Assembly: GCA_014138095.1 (NCBI GenBank)
Contig: JACGXE010000025.1
Location: 1-43,230 of the forward strand
DNA: 43,230 bases
Origin: Ochrobactrum sp. RH2CCR150
GTDB lineage: Bacteria > Pseudomonadota > Alphaproteobacteria > Rhizobiales > Rhizobiaceae
Reading direction: 5' to 3'
Shown here: positions 8,462-17,132 of the stretch, in pieces
Numbering within the stretch: position 1 is the first letter of the stretch
How the letters are laid out: every line of letters starts with the position of its first letter
Translations under genes and position numbers: made by a program
Notes under the pieces: generated by a model
Seen by the model: the letters and a program-made list of their open reading frames with translations, nothing else
The model's database searches: none
What the model was told of the DNA's origin: nothing

Positions 8462-9277
8462 CTAGACCGGTAGTCCCGATTGTTTACGCAGGCTTTTATC
8501 GAATGCCGCTTCAGGTACGAGCCGACGCAGCAGTCGTATTTTTCCAGCGAGCTTTCCGGCGGTGTAGCGGCGCTTGGGAGAAGACGCAGTTGCAGCTGCG
8601 ACAACTGTAGTCGCTACCGTTTCAGGGGTATCTCCGACAGCGATCTGATCACGCAAGTGCTCCGACATCGTAAAGCGCATCGGCTCATATAGGCCGATAG
8701 GCTGGTCGGGCTTCAGTACATTTTCCTCAAAGGCGGAGCGAGTATAGGCAGGCTCGATCAGAACCACCCGAACTCCAAACGTGCGAATCTCGTGATCGAG
8801 AGATTCCGAATAACCCTCTATCGCATGTTTGGTTGAGGCATAAAGCGCATTGTAGGGCGACGGGATGAGACCCAGTACCGAGCTCATATTTATAATGCGG
8901 CCTGACTTCTGTTTGCGCATTACGGGCAATACCGCATTCGTAACTCGAATGACGCCGAAGACATTCACATCAAATAAGGCATGCGCCTGAGCGATTGAGG
9001 ATTCTTCCGCCCCGGCCAGGAGGCCAATACCGGCATTGTTTACCAGCACATCAATCGAACCTGCTTCCTTCAAGACAGTCTCGACCAGCTTTGCCACCGA
9101 CGTCTCATCAGTGACATCGCAAGGCACCATGGTGATGCCGTCGACATTTTCGTAATTTGCGCGCCTGCTTGTTCCGAACACGCGGTATCCGGCGTTAAGC
9201 AATGCTTTTGCCGTGGCCAGGCCGATGCCGGAAGAGGCCCCGGTGACAAGAGCAACATCAGGTTTTGAGCGATTCAT
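8462..9277 (-). CDS. Short-chain dehydrogenase/reductase
   Basis: This is a classical SDR of about 271 residues that reduces or oxidises a carbonyl or alcohol with NAD(P). The cofactor motif TGASSGIG lies near residue 12, NNAG near 85, a catalytic Ser in MSSVLG, and the YASTK active site (YxxxK) near 150. The ATG at 9277 is preferred because GAGGA lies eight bases upstream; the frame stays open to 9379 but the extra residues do not resemble an SDR. It lies 61 bases after fabF and 35 before the reductase gene. It may therefore act on a fatty-acyl or polyketide-like product of the neighbouring synthase, although it is not a typical FabG. Confidence 0.88.
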   Translation of the reverse strand: MNRSKPDVALVTGASSGIGLATAKALLNAGYRVFGTSRRANYENVDGITMVPCDVTDETSVAKLVETVLKEAGSIDVLVNNAGIGLLAGAEESSIAQAHALFDVNVFGVIRVTNAVLPVMRKQKSGRIINMSSVLGLIPSPYNALYASTKHAIEGYSESLDHEIRTFGVRVVLIEPAYTRSAFEENVLKPDQPIGLYEPMRFTMSEHLRDQIAVGDTPETVATTVVAAATASSPKRRYTAGKLAGKIRLLRRLVPEAAFDKSLRKQSGLPV

Positions 9278-9338
9278 GGAAGCTGTCCTCAGTGTTTCAC
9301 GACTAACGGCTGTAAGTCGGTCTGTCCGGATTTCTGTT

Positions 9339-10613
9339 TCAAATTTCGTTGTTCCAACGGCGGAAAAGCACGCTGGCATTCACTCCTCCGAAGCCGAAAC
9401 CATTGGAAAGTGCATACTCCATGACTTTCGACTGGGCTTCTTTCGCCACGAACCCGAGACCTTCACCGGCACTATCCGGGTCATCCAGATTAAGAGTGGG
9501 TGGTGCGATCTGGTCACGCAGAGCAAGGATCGTGAAAATCGCTTCCAGTCCACCGGCTGCGCCCAGGAGATGGCCAGTCGCCGATTTGGTTGCGCTGACT
9601 GCCAAGTCGGCCCGGCACCCAAATACGGATTTTATGGCCGTCATTTCGCCCAGATCTCCGATCTGGGTAGAAGTCGCGTGCGCATTGATATGCGCGACAT
9701 CGTCATAGGAAATGCCAGCCTGGGATACGGCAAGCTCCATCGCCCGTCGCGCGCCGCTGCCGTCTTCGGGCCCTGAGGTGATGTGATGTGCGTCAGCAGA
9801 TGTTCCGTATCCAGCCAGTTCAGCCAGCGGAGTTGCTCCACGCGCCAAAGCGTGACTGAGTGCTTCTATCACAAGGATGCCGGCACCTTCGCCCATAACA
9901 AATCCGTCACGTTGGGTGTCGAACGGACGGGAGGCTTTTTCAGGAGTATCATTGAAACCCGTTGACAATGATCGTGCGGCTGCAAATCCGCCCAGGCTGA
10001 CTTCGTTGATGCAGGCCTCCGTCCCGCCACATATCGCGATATCGGCTTCGTTGGATCTGATGAGGCGTGCGGCGTCTCCGATTGCCTGAACACCGGCCGC
10101 ACAGGCCGTGACCGGTGCTCCAATTGGCCCTTTAAAACCATGGCGGATTGATACCTGTCCTGCTGCCAGATTGACGAGGAACGACGGAACGGTGAACGGT
10201 GAAAGACGACGGGCACCTTTTTGGTCAACGGTTCGGACTGCCTCTGTAATAGCGGGAAAACCGCCAATGCCGGATGCTATGATGGTTGCGGTCCGCTCTT
10301 TCTCGGTTTCCGAAACAGGTTGCCATCCAGCCTGCTTTAGCGCCTCGTCAGCGGCTGCAAGGGCGAATAATATGAAACGGTCTACCTTACGCTGATCTTT
10401 TGGGGCAAGAACACTATCAGCATCAAAGCCCGCCTCAGTGTCTTCCGATATGGATGGCACCACACCACCGATTTTCGATGGCAAATCGCCCACAATGTCA
10501 TCGGAAAGTCGTTTCACGCCCGAACGCCCGGCAAGCAAACGAGACCACGTTACCGGCACATTGGCCGCAAGGGGACTGACTGCCCCCATTCCTGTCACAA
10601 CGATACGGCGCAT
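9339..10613 (-). CDS. Beta-ketoacyl-ACP synthase II (FabF-like paralogue)
   Basis: This condensing enzyme of about 424 residues extends an acyl chain with malonyl-ACP. The catalytic triad is complete: Cys in VTACAAGVQA, His in INAHATSTQIGD, and Lys/His in SATKSATGHLLGA. The C-terminus NGFGFGGVNASVLF is the glycine-rich loop of KAS II. The ATG at 10613 has GGAG eight bases before it and gives the standard MRRIVVTGMG start. It begins 17 bases after the tetR stop and has no acpP or fabD neighbour, so it is probably not the housekeeping copy. Being transcribed with the efflux repressor suggests a condition-specific role such as membrane-lipid adjustment or a special acyl product. Confidence 0.92.
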   Translation of the reverse strand: MRRIVVTGMGAVSPLAANVPVTWSRLLAGRSGVKRLSDDIVGDLPSKIGGVVPSISEDTEAGFDADSVLAPKDQRKVDRFILFALAAADEALKQAGWQPVSETEKERTATIIASGIGGFPAITEAVRTVDQKGARRLSPFTVPSFLVNLAAGQVSIRHGFKGPIGAPVTACAAGVQAIGDAARLIRSNEADIAICGGTEACINEVSLGGFAAARSLSTGFNDTPEKASRPFDTQRDGFVMGEGAGILVIEALSHALARGATPLAELAGYGTSADAHHITSGPEDGSGARRAMELAVSQAGISYDDVAHINAHATSTQIGDLGEMTAIKSVFGCRADLAVSATKSATGHLLGAAGGLEAIFTILALRDQIAPPTLNLDDPDSAGEGLGFVAKEAQSKVMEYALSNGFGFGGVNASVLFRRWNNEI

Positions 10614-10629
10614 GACGAATACTCCGATT

Positions 10630-11232
10630 TCAATCCATTGATTCTGAACGAGCACCGGCCAGACCGCTCATGCGCCTTGCTTCGGCAGCTGCCGCATCGA
10701 GAAATCGTTTGGATAGGTCCTTATCGTTCACAACGCGAGAAAGCGTAACGGCACCAACCATGATGGAAAGCAGTGCCATGGCTCTGTCGCTTCTTTCTCG
10801 GGCCGGTGTGCTTGTGAGCAGTTCATCAAGAACGGCCAGATGGCCGCGGATACCATCCTCGAAGGGAGCTTTCACATCCGGGCTTTGGCGTGCAACGTCG
10901 GCGCCAAGCGCCACGAGAGGGCATCCATCTCCAATTTCATCCCGATGGTCGAGGGAGAGATAGAGATTCAAAATCGCTTCCAATTGAACGGCGTTGCCCG
11001 CAGCAGCGTCGGCCCACCTGCGAGTAGCGCCTTCCATCGCGCGGCGTGATGCTTTGGCCGCTAGATCATCTTTGGATTCGAACTGCTTATAAAAGCCCCC
11101 CTGTGTCAGGCCGGCGCCCTTCATCAAGTCCTTTAGTCCGATGCCATCAAATCCATGCTGCCGGAAAAGCCTGCTTGCAACATCGATCACTGTCTCGCGA
11201 TTGGCTTCCGCCTGCGCTCGGCTGACTCTCAT
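10630..11232 (-). CDS. TetR/AcrR-family repressor of the efflux locus
   Basis: This 200-residue regulator has an N-terminal TetR helix-turn-helix (about residues 10-55, with RLFRQHGFDGIGLKDLMKGAGLTQGGFYKQF) followed by an all-helical ligand domain. It resembles the AcrR/QacR-like group that represses neighbouring pumps. It is divergent from the RND adaptor and pump genes and first in the leftward run with fabF. Two matching palindromes (TTTAGAT-N10-ATCTAAA type) lie between the two start codons, the natural place for it to repress both directions. An AGGAGG site is close before its ATG. The inducer is unknown. Confidence 0.9.
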   Translation of the reverse strand: MRVSRAQAEANRETVIDVASRLFRQHGFDGIGLKDLMKGAGLTQGGFYKQFESKDDLAAKASRRAMEGATRRWADAAAGNAVQLEAILNLYLSLDHRDEIGDGCPLVALGADVARQSPDVKAPFEDGIRGHLAVLDELLTSTPARERSDRAMALLSIMVGAVTLSRVVNDKDLSKRFLDAAAAEARRMSGLAGARSESMD

Positions 11233-11243
11233 TTGCCACCTCC

Positions 11244-11297
11244 TTTAGATTTCATTTGACATCTATAACAAATTTAGATGTTAATTGCAATCTAAAT
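11244..11297. promoter_or_regulatory. Double palindromic TetR operator over divergent promoters
   Basis: Two copies of one palindrome are seen. The first is TTTAGAT-N10-ATCTATA at 11244-11267 and the second is ATTTAGAT-N10-ATCTAAAT at 11272-11297. Their centres are about 29 bp apart. The inner arms also form a larger inverted repeat (ACATCTA/TAGATGT). A rightward promoter is embedded: TTGACA 11256-11261 and about GTTAAT 11280-11285. Repressor binding would cover it. The assignment to the adjacent TetR protein is inference from position. Confidence 0.8.
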
Positions 11298-11332
11298 AAA
11301 TCGCTTTTGTCCGTTTAGAAGGTCCACCTGCT

Positions 11333-12445
11333 ATGAAGCGCAAACACGTTTTGACATTAGGCAGCGGCATTGCTGCATTGGGTGTCGCTGCGTTCATCTT
11401 ATTCGAAGGATCCGGCCATGAACGGACCGATGCCGATCCACGTAGTGCACCAGCTCTGGTTCGTCTGGTTGCAGCACAGTCAGCCGGCTCCCAGACACGT
11501 TCATTTACCGGTACGGTCGAAGCAAAAATCCAGAGCAATCTCGGGTTTCGTGTGCCAGGGAAGATTGTTGAGCGGCTGGTGGACGTCGGACAACAAGTCA
11601 GGGCTGGACAAGCCCTTATGCGTATTGATGAGACAGATTTGCAGTTGGCACTGACTGCGAAGCGAAATGCAATTGATGCAGCACGCGCAATCCTCGTACA
11701 AGCTCAGGCGGACGAACGACGCTATGCGATCCTGGTTAGAAAAGGACTGGCAGCGACGCCACAGCGTTACGAACAGGCAAAGGCTGCTCTCGACACGGCT
11801 GCGGCTCAGCTATCGGCCGCAGAGGCAGAAGCCCGCGTTGCAGAAAACGAAGCCAGCTATTCGGTCCTGACCGCAGATGCTGACGGTATGGTCGTAAACA
11901 CTCTGGGCGAACCGGGACAGGTTGTCGCCGCGGGTCAGACAGTGGCTCAGCTTGCTCACAACGGTCCGCGCGAGGCAGTCGTTTGGTTGCCTGAAACAGT
12001 GAGGCCAACGCTCGGATCGGTTGCCAGAGCAAACATCTATGGAAATGGCGAAAGCGGCGGTAACGCGCGTCTTCGTCAGATATCGGATTCAGCCGACGCA
12101 CAAACCCGAACCTATGAAGCGCGCTATGTGCTTGAAGGGGCCGCCGCGTCTGCGCCTCTTGGGTCAACGGTCACGGTCGAGGTTTCGGATAGCAGTCAGG
12201 CTACCGGTATTTCTGTTCCCGTCAGCGCTGTTCTGGACGATGGAAATAGAACTGGCGTGTGGGTCGTTAATTCGGCGACCTCCACAGTCCATCTGGTTCC
12301 GGTGACAATTGAAGAGGTAGGTCAGGAGAATGCTCTCGTCTCTGGTGTCGAAGCCGGCCAGCAGATCGTTGCTCTCGGCGCGCATCTCCTCAGGGAAGGT
12401 GATGCTGTTCGAACGGAGCAACAGTTGAAGGTGGAAAACCAATGA
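11333..12445 (+). CDS. RND efflux periplasmic adaptor (membrane-fusion) subunit
   Basis: This 370-residue adaptor links the inner-membrane RND pump to an outer-membrane channel. Residues 8-25 form a hydrophobic anchor, and no lipobox Cys is seen. The order is typical: a beta-barrel/lipoyl half (FTGTVEAKIQSNLGFRVPGKIVERLVDVGQQVRAGQALMRID), a coiled-coil hairpin rich in Ala and Gln near 100-165, the returning lipoyl half (VLTADADGMVVNTLGEPGQVVAAGQTVAQL), then barrel and membrane-proximal domains. It overlaps the pump gene by four bases (ATGA), so the two are co-translated. No outer-membrane factor gene follows; a TolC/OprM homologue elsewhere must serve. Confidence 0.93.
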   Translation: MKRKHVLTLGSGIAALGVAAFILFEGSGHERTDADPRSAPALVRLVAAQSAGSQTRSFTGTVEAKIQSNLGFRVPGKIVERLVDVGQQVRAGQALMRIDETDLQLALTAKRNAIDAARAILVQAQADERRYAILVRKGLAATPQRYEQAKAALDTAAAQLSAAEAEARVAENEASYSVLTADADGMVVNTLGEPGQVVAAGQTVAQLAHNGPREAVVWLPETVRPTLGSVARANIYGNGESGGNARLRQISDSADAQTRTYEARYVLEGAAASAPLGSTVTVEVSDSSQATGISVPVSAVLDDGNRTGVWVVNSATSTVHLVPVTIEEVGQENALVSGVEAGQQIVALGAHLLREGDAVRTEQQLKVENQ

Positions 12446-15400
12446 ACTTCAATCTGTCTGCATTGGCGGTGCGTGAGCGTGCCGTAACTCTCTTCTTCAT
12501 CATATTGATGGCGGCCGCAGGTGTTTACGCATTTCTGAGCCTCGGCCGTGCAGAAGATCCATCGTTCACAATCAAGACTTTGACCGTCACAGCGGTGTGG
12601 CCAGGCGCAACTTCACGTGAAATGCAGGATCTCGTCGCAGAACCGCTTGAAAAGCGATTACAGGAATTGACGTGGTATGATCGGGTGGAAACAACAACGC
12701 GTCCCGGATACGCATATCTGACCGTTACGTTGAAAGACAACACGCCCGCAAGTGCAGTTGAGGAAGAGTTTTATCAGGCCCGCAAAAAGCTGGGTGACGA
12801 AGCGCGCAATCTGCCTGCAGGCGTCTTTGGCCCCTTCGTCAACGACGAATATTCTGATGTCAGTTTCGCCCTTTATGCGCTGAAAGCCAAAGGAATGCCT
12901 ATGCGCGACCTCGTGCGTCAGGCAGAAACAATTCGCCAGGATCTGCTGCACGTTCCGGGCGTCAAGAAAATCAATATCCTTGGCGAGCGTCCCGAGCAGA
13001 TATTTGTCGAATTTTCTTACGCGAAGCTGGCCACACTTGGTATCACGGCACAGGATATAGCGACGGCTTTGCAACGGCAAAATGCGGTCACGCCGGCAGG
13101 TTCCATCGATACGCGCGGGCCGCAAGTGTTCATACGTTTTGATGGGGCCTATAACAGTATTCAATCTGTTGCTGAAACGCCTATTGTTGCAGCAGGACGA
13201 ACATTAAAGCTCTCGGATTTTGCCGAAGTAAGGCGCGGTTATGAGGAGCCAGCGACCTATCTGATCCGCCATCAGGGTGAACCCGCAATCATGCTCAGCG
13301 TTGTGATGCAGCAGGGATGGAACGGTCTTGACCTTGGAAAGGCACTGGAGGAACGCTCGGCAACGATTGCGCAGTCTCTGCCTCTCGGAATGACGCTCGA
13401 CAAGGTGAGCGATCAGGCGGTGAATATCGATACTGCCGTCGGTGAATTCATGCTCAAATTTGCCATGGCACTTGGCGTGGTTCTCTTCGTCAGCCTCGTC
13501 AGTCTTGGCTGGCGGGTAGGAATTGTTGTTGCACTGGCCGTGCCGCTAACGCTGGCCGTGGTGTTCCTCATAATGCTGGAGACGGGCCGGTTTTTTGACC
13601 GTATCACGCTCGGTGCGCTCATTCTTGCGCTCGGTTTGCTTGTCGATGATGCCATCATCGCGATCGAGGTGATGGTGGTTAAGATGGAAGAAGGTATGGA
13701 CCGTATCAAGGCTGCTGCCTATGCGTGGAGCCATACCGCTGCACCCATGCTGTCTGGCACACTCGTGACGATTATTGGCCTTATGCCCGTCGGTTTTGCG
13801 CGTTCAACCGCGGGCGAATATGCCGGTAATATATTCTGGATTGTCGGCTTCGCCCTCATCGTGTCGTGGTTTGTAGCGGTTGTGTTCACGCCATATCTTG
13901 GTGTGAAGCTGCTTCCTGCAATCAAGCCCGTGGAAGGCGGACATCACGCGATCTACAATACGCCAAACTATCGTCGACTGCGGCAGACAATCGAGTTTGC
14001 CGTTCGCCATAAATTCATGACCTGCGCGATCGTGGGTATATTGATGGCGCTCTCGGTTGTCGGTATGGGCGCCGTCAAACAGCAATTCTTTCCGACGTCC
14101 GATCGGCCTGAAGTTCTGGTCGAAATACGGATGCCTGAAGGTACCAGTATCGAGACAACGACGGCTACGGTCGAAAAACTGGAATATTGGCTGAAGGAGC
14201 AACCGGAAGCAAAGATTGTCACCAGCTATGTCGGGCAGGGTGCACCCCGTTTCTTCTTCGCCATGGCTCCGGAATTGCCTGATCCGGCTTTTGCAAAAAT
14301 AGTTATTTTGACGCCGAACGCAGAAACACGCGAGGAACTCAAACACCACCTTCGCGAAGCTATATCGCAGGGTCTTGCGCCGGAAGCTTACGTACGTGTA
14401 ACGCAGCTTGTATTTGGTCCCTACACACCGTTTCCCGTTGAATTTCGCATCATCGGACCCGATCCGGCAAACCTGTACAAGCTCTCGGAACAGGCGCTTG
14501 CAATAATGAAGACGGTTCCAGACGTGCGTCAGCCCAATCGGGATTGGGGTAACCGCACGCCGGTTGTGCGCTTCATACCGGATCAGGATCGCCTGAAGCT
14601 GATCGGCCTGTCACCGGTCGAAGCAGCACAACAGTTGCAGTTGCTTCTCAGCGGCCTTCCTGTGACGCAGGTCCGGGAAAATATCCGTGACGTGCCGGTT
14701 GTGGCCAGAAGCGCCGGGCCAACCAGGCTGGATCCGTCCCGATTGGGAGACTTCTCGCTCATGAGCAGGGATGGTCGCCAGATTCCACTCGATCAGATAG
14801 GCCACACCGAAATTCGAATGGAGGAACCGATTTTAAAACGTCGGGACCGGATGTCTGTTGTGACAATTCGATCCGATATCAATGAAACTACCCAGCCACC
14901 AGAGGTTTCGCAGCAAGTCATGACAGCACTTCAGCCTTTGATCGCGTCGCTTCCTGTCGGCTACCGCATTGAAATGGGGGGGAATATTGAGGAGTCACTC
15001 AAGGCCAACGTGGCTCTCGTCAAGATTTTCCCGGCAATGATTGCAGCAATGCTGATCGTCATTATCCTGCAAGTCAGGAGTTTGTCGACGATGACAATGG
15101 TCATGTTGACTGCGCCGCTAGGGCTTGCAGGCGTTGTCCCGGTTCTGCTGATCTTTAATCAACCCTTCGGTTTTAATGCCATCCTCGGTTTGATTGGTCT
15201 TGCGGGAATTTTAATGCGTAACACGCTAATTCTCACCGAACAGATTAAAGAAAATCAGGCTGCCGGTCTTGATGATTATCACGCCATCATCGAGGCGACT
15301 GTTCAGCGCACGCGGCCTGTTATCCTGACAGCGCTTGCTGCCGTACTTGCCTTCATTCCGCTGACCCATTCAGTGTTCTGGGGTTCAATGGCTTATACGC

Positions 15401-15549
15401 TGATCGGTGGAACAGCTGTCGGGACAGCAATGATCCTGCTCTTCCTTCCAGCCCTTTATGCGGCCTGGTTTAGAATTAAGCCCTCGGCGGAGGCCGCAGT
15501 GAAAGAACCGTCTATGACAACCGTGCGATCAGCACTGGCAGCCGAATAG
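12442..15549 (+). CDS. RND efflux pump, AcrB-like permease
   Basis: This is a full-length RND pump of 1035 residues with the expected 12 helices and two large periplasmic loops. It should expel hydrophobic or amphiphilic compounds using the proton gradient. The TM4 acidic pair is present in LALGLLVDDAIIAIE. In TM10 the residue matching the AcrB relay lysine (AKNAILIVE) appears as Arg in GILMRNTLILTE, a subgroup variation worth noting. The start MNFNLSALAVRERAVTLFFIILM resembles TriC/MexK-like pumps more than AcrB. It overlaps the adaptor gene by ATGA. Regulation is probably by the divergent TetR repressor. Substrates are not readable from sequence; co-regulation with a FabF hints at fatty acids or membrane-active compounds. 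Confidence 0.94.
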   Translation: MNFNLSALAVRERAVTLFFIILMAAAGVYAFLSLGRAEDPSFTIKTLTVTAVWPGATSREMQDLVAEPLEKRLQELTWYDRVETTTRPGYAYLTVTLKDNTPASAVEEEFYQARKKLGDEARNLPAGVFGPFVNDEYSDVSFALYALKAKGMPMRDLVRQAETIRQDLLHVPGVKKINILGERPEQIFVEFSYAKLATLGITAQDIATALQRQNAVTPAGSIDTRGPQVFIRFDGAYNSIQSVAETPIVAAGRTLKLSDFAEVRRGYEEPATYLIRHQGEPAIMLSVVMQQGWNGLDLGKALEERSATIAQSLPLGMTLDKVSDQAVNIDTAVGEFMLKFAMALGVVLFVSLVSLGWRVGIVVALAVPLTLAVVFLIMLETGRFFDRITLGALILALGLLVDDAIIAIEVMVVKMEEGMDRIKAAAYAWSHTAAPMLSGTLVTIIGLMPVGFARSTAGEYAGNIFWIVGFALIVSWFVAVVFTPYLGVKLLPAIKPVEGGHHAIYNTPNYRRLRQTIEFAVRHKFMTCAIVGILMALSVVGMGAVKQQFFPTSDRPEVLVEIRMPEGTSIETTTATVEKLEYWLKEQPEAKIVTSYVGQGAPRFFFAMAPELPDPAFAKIVILTPNAETREELKHHLREAISQGLAPEAYVRVTQLVFGPYTPFPVEFRIIGPDPANLYKLSEQALAIMKTVPDVRQPNRDWGNRTPVVRFIPDQDRLKLIGLSPVEAAQQLQLLLSGLPVTQVRENIRDVPVVARSAGPTRLDPSRLGDFSLMSRDGRQIPLDQIGHTEIRMEEPILKRRDRMSVVTIRSDINETTQPPEVSQQVMTALQPLIASLPVGYRIEMGGNIEESLKANVALVKIFPAMIAAMLIVIILQVRSLSTMTMVMLTAPLGLAGVVPVLLIFNQPFGFNAILGLIGLAGILMRNTLILTEQIKENQAAGLDDYHAIIEATVQRTRPVILTALAAVLAFIPLTHSVFWGSMAYTLIGGTAVGTAMILLFLPALYAAWFRIKPSAEAAVKEPSMTTVRSALAAE

Positions 15550-15587
15550 GCATCATCCCGGAAAACCATTCAGGCTTCTCCGCCAAA

Positions 15588-15624
15588 TTCGGAAAGGCAG
15601 TTATCCCCAACTCGCCTTTCCGAA
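15588..15624 (+). terminator. Long hairpin after the RND pump gene
   Basis: TTCGGAAAGGC (15588-15598) pairs perfectly with GCCTTTCCGAA (15614-15624) around a 15-base loop, 39 bases after the pump stop. No U-run follows, so it may be a Rho-assisted end or an RNA-stabilising stem rather than a strict intrinsic terminator. Confidence 0.55.
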
Positions 15625-15695
15625 ACGAGGCCCGGCATGTCCCCCGCAGGGCTTCACTTTCGCCGAAACGGGCTTTGATAGCCACCTACTTGCGA

Positions 15696-15760
15696 TTCTT
15701 GACTGGCAATCAGATCATCTCTCAACAGAGGAGGCCAGTGGTTCATATCTTCTTAAGGTG
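15696..15760 (+). repeat. Intergenic repeat copy B
   Basis: It has the core TTCTTGACTGGCAATCA, then CCAGTGGTTCATATC and TTAAGGTG, in the same order as copies A and C. ACTGGC and GCCAGT form inverted arms within it. It lies between the RND operon and the sterol-desaturase-like gene, and copy C lies on the other side of that gene. Confidence 0.5.
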
Positions 15761-15798
15761 TTGCCGGTGAAACAGGGGTTGCAGACTTATGCTTAACT

Positions 15799-16785
15799 GT
15801 GAAAGGTTACATCCCGCTGTACCAATCGTGCCCGGAACGATTGAAAGTTCGCCCAGACAGGAACTTCAAAGTAATGTTGAACTTCGAGCTATTCAGATGG
15901 GCTTTGCGATATTGCGGCTGGCCATTGGTGTTCTTTTCCGGGCTGGTTGGTGCCAAGTTCGCCTTCGACAGCGATCACCCTATGGTATTGTTCACCGTAG
16001 TGTATGCTGCCGCCGTCGCTGTGTTGTTTATTATGGAACGCATTATTCCATATGAAGGATGCTGGCTTGAGGCAGATGGTGAGACCTGGAATGATATCGC
16101 TCATACGTTGTTGACCAAAGGACTTGTTCAAGTCGCCGCACTTGCTGCGGCGCTGTTTCCCATGATCGCTGCCAGCTTTCTGCAGCCGCTGGCTACGCTT
16201 CAGTTTAGCTTCTGGCCGACCACATTGCCTTGCGTGCTACAGGTTGCATTGGCCGTAATCATTGCGGAGTTCGGCCTGTATTGGTCTCATCGCATCGCGC
16301 ACGAACGATTGTTCTTTTGGCGCTTCCACGCATTGCATCACTCTGTGACCCGGCTTTGGGTCGTCAACACCGGTCGGTTTCATGTCGTCGATTCCCTGTT
16401 TAAGGTCGGGCTAAGCCAAGCTCCGCTTTATTTCTTGGGCGCACCACTACAGATATTTTGGTGGTTAGGTGCCATCACTGCCTTTGCGGGCATTCTCACC
16501 CATTGCAATGTCGACATGAGGACGGGGATATTCGACTATGTCTTTAGTACGCCCCGCCTCCATCGTTGGCACCATTCGAAGGACATTCGCGAAGGAAATA
16601 CCAATTACGGCGAGAACATTGTCTTGTTCGACCAGATATTCAGAACCTATCATAACCCGGATCGACCCTCATCCACAGACATTGGCATCAAGGGGCAGGT
16701 TGCAAAGGGATTTCTCGCACAATTGGCACAACCGTTCTCAAAGGATGGTGTTCGCCGAATACTTGGCTCGCCTCCAGAGAATTGA
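15799..16785 (+). CDS. Sterol desaturase / fatty-acid hydroxylase family membrane protein
   Basis: This 328-residue multi-pass membrane protein belongs to the di-iron fatty-acid hydroxylase superfamily, which uses O2 and electrons to hydroxylate or desaturate lipids. The histidine clusters are complete: HRIAH (HX3H) at 164-168, FHALHH (HX2HH) near 177, LTHCNVDM near 235, and HRWHH (HX2HH) near 255. Several hydrophobic helices precede them. The start is uncertain: the frame opens with a GTG at 15799, but the ATG at 15874 (MLNFELFRWALRY) is equally plausible and closer to family length. It stands alone between two copies of the same intergenic repeat, and no reductase partner is adjacent. The substrate is unknown; lipid or carotenoid-like molecules are the family norm. 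Confidence 0.88.
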   Translation: MKGYIPLYQSCPERLKVRPDRNFKVMLNFELFRWALRYCGWPLVFFSGLVGAKFAFDSDHPMVLFTVVYAAAVAVLFIMERIIPYEGCWLEADGETWNDIAHTLLTKGLVQVAALAAALFPMIAASFLQPLATLQFSFWPTTLPCVLQVALAVIIAEFGLYWSHRIAHERLFFWRFHALHHSVTRLWVVNTGRFHVVDSLFKVGLSQAPLYFLGAPLQIFWWLGAITAFAGILTHCNVDMRTGIFDYVFSTPRLHRWHHSKDIREGNTNYGENIVLFDQIFRTYHNPDRPSSTDIGIKGQVAKGFLAQLAQPFSKDGVRRILGSPPEN

Positions 16786-16967
16786 TTATGACGGCAAACA
16801 ATTATGTCGCGCATTTATCGAATAAGTAGAAACGTCGGAGAACTGGCGCAGATCCCTTAGCTCCATAAATTATGAATACGCCTGAATCCAATAAATTCGA
16901 ACTATTTAACGGATTTCTCCACCAATATTGCTTTTGGGTGAGGCAACGTTCCTCCGGGATAATCAGC

Positions 16968-17030
16968 TTCTGACGAGCAATCAACACATCTCCCGATGAC
17001 AGGGTCAGCGGTTCATACCCTTTCAAGGCG
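16968..17030 (+). repeat. Intergenic repeat copy C
   Basis: TTCTGACGAGCAATCA is followed by GTCAGCGGTTCATACCC and TTTCAAGGCG, the same block order as copies A and B. CTGAC and GTCAG arms are inverted. It is degenerate compared with copy B. Confidence 0.5.
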
Positions 17031-17057
17031 AGCGGTCTATGCTCTAACGATAGTTCG

Positions 17058-17074
17058 CTTCTTGACTAGCAATC
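17058..17074 (+). repeat. Second core of repeat C
   Basis: CTTCTTGACTAGCAATC recurs about 90 bases after the first core of copy C. Copy A shows a similar arrangement (cores near 101 and 211). The repeat may therefore be a tandem of roughly 100-base units. Confidence 0.4.
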
Positions 17075-17132
17075 TTGAATTGAAGCTACCTTCACTTACA
17101 AAGGAGGGGTCGAGCTCGTTATTGACTCTAAA

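Larger units (their letters stand above)
16786..17132. other. Gene-free stretch with repeat units
   Basis: These 347 bases between the convergent hydroxylase and Fic genes hold no credible gene. They contain repeat copy C and a second core unit at 17058-17074. The left part is A+T rich and shows no clear terminator hairpin. Confidence 0.6.
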
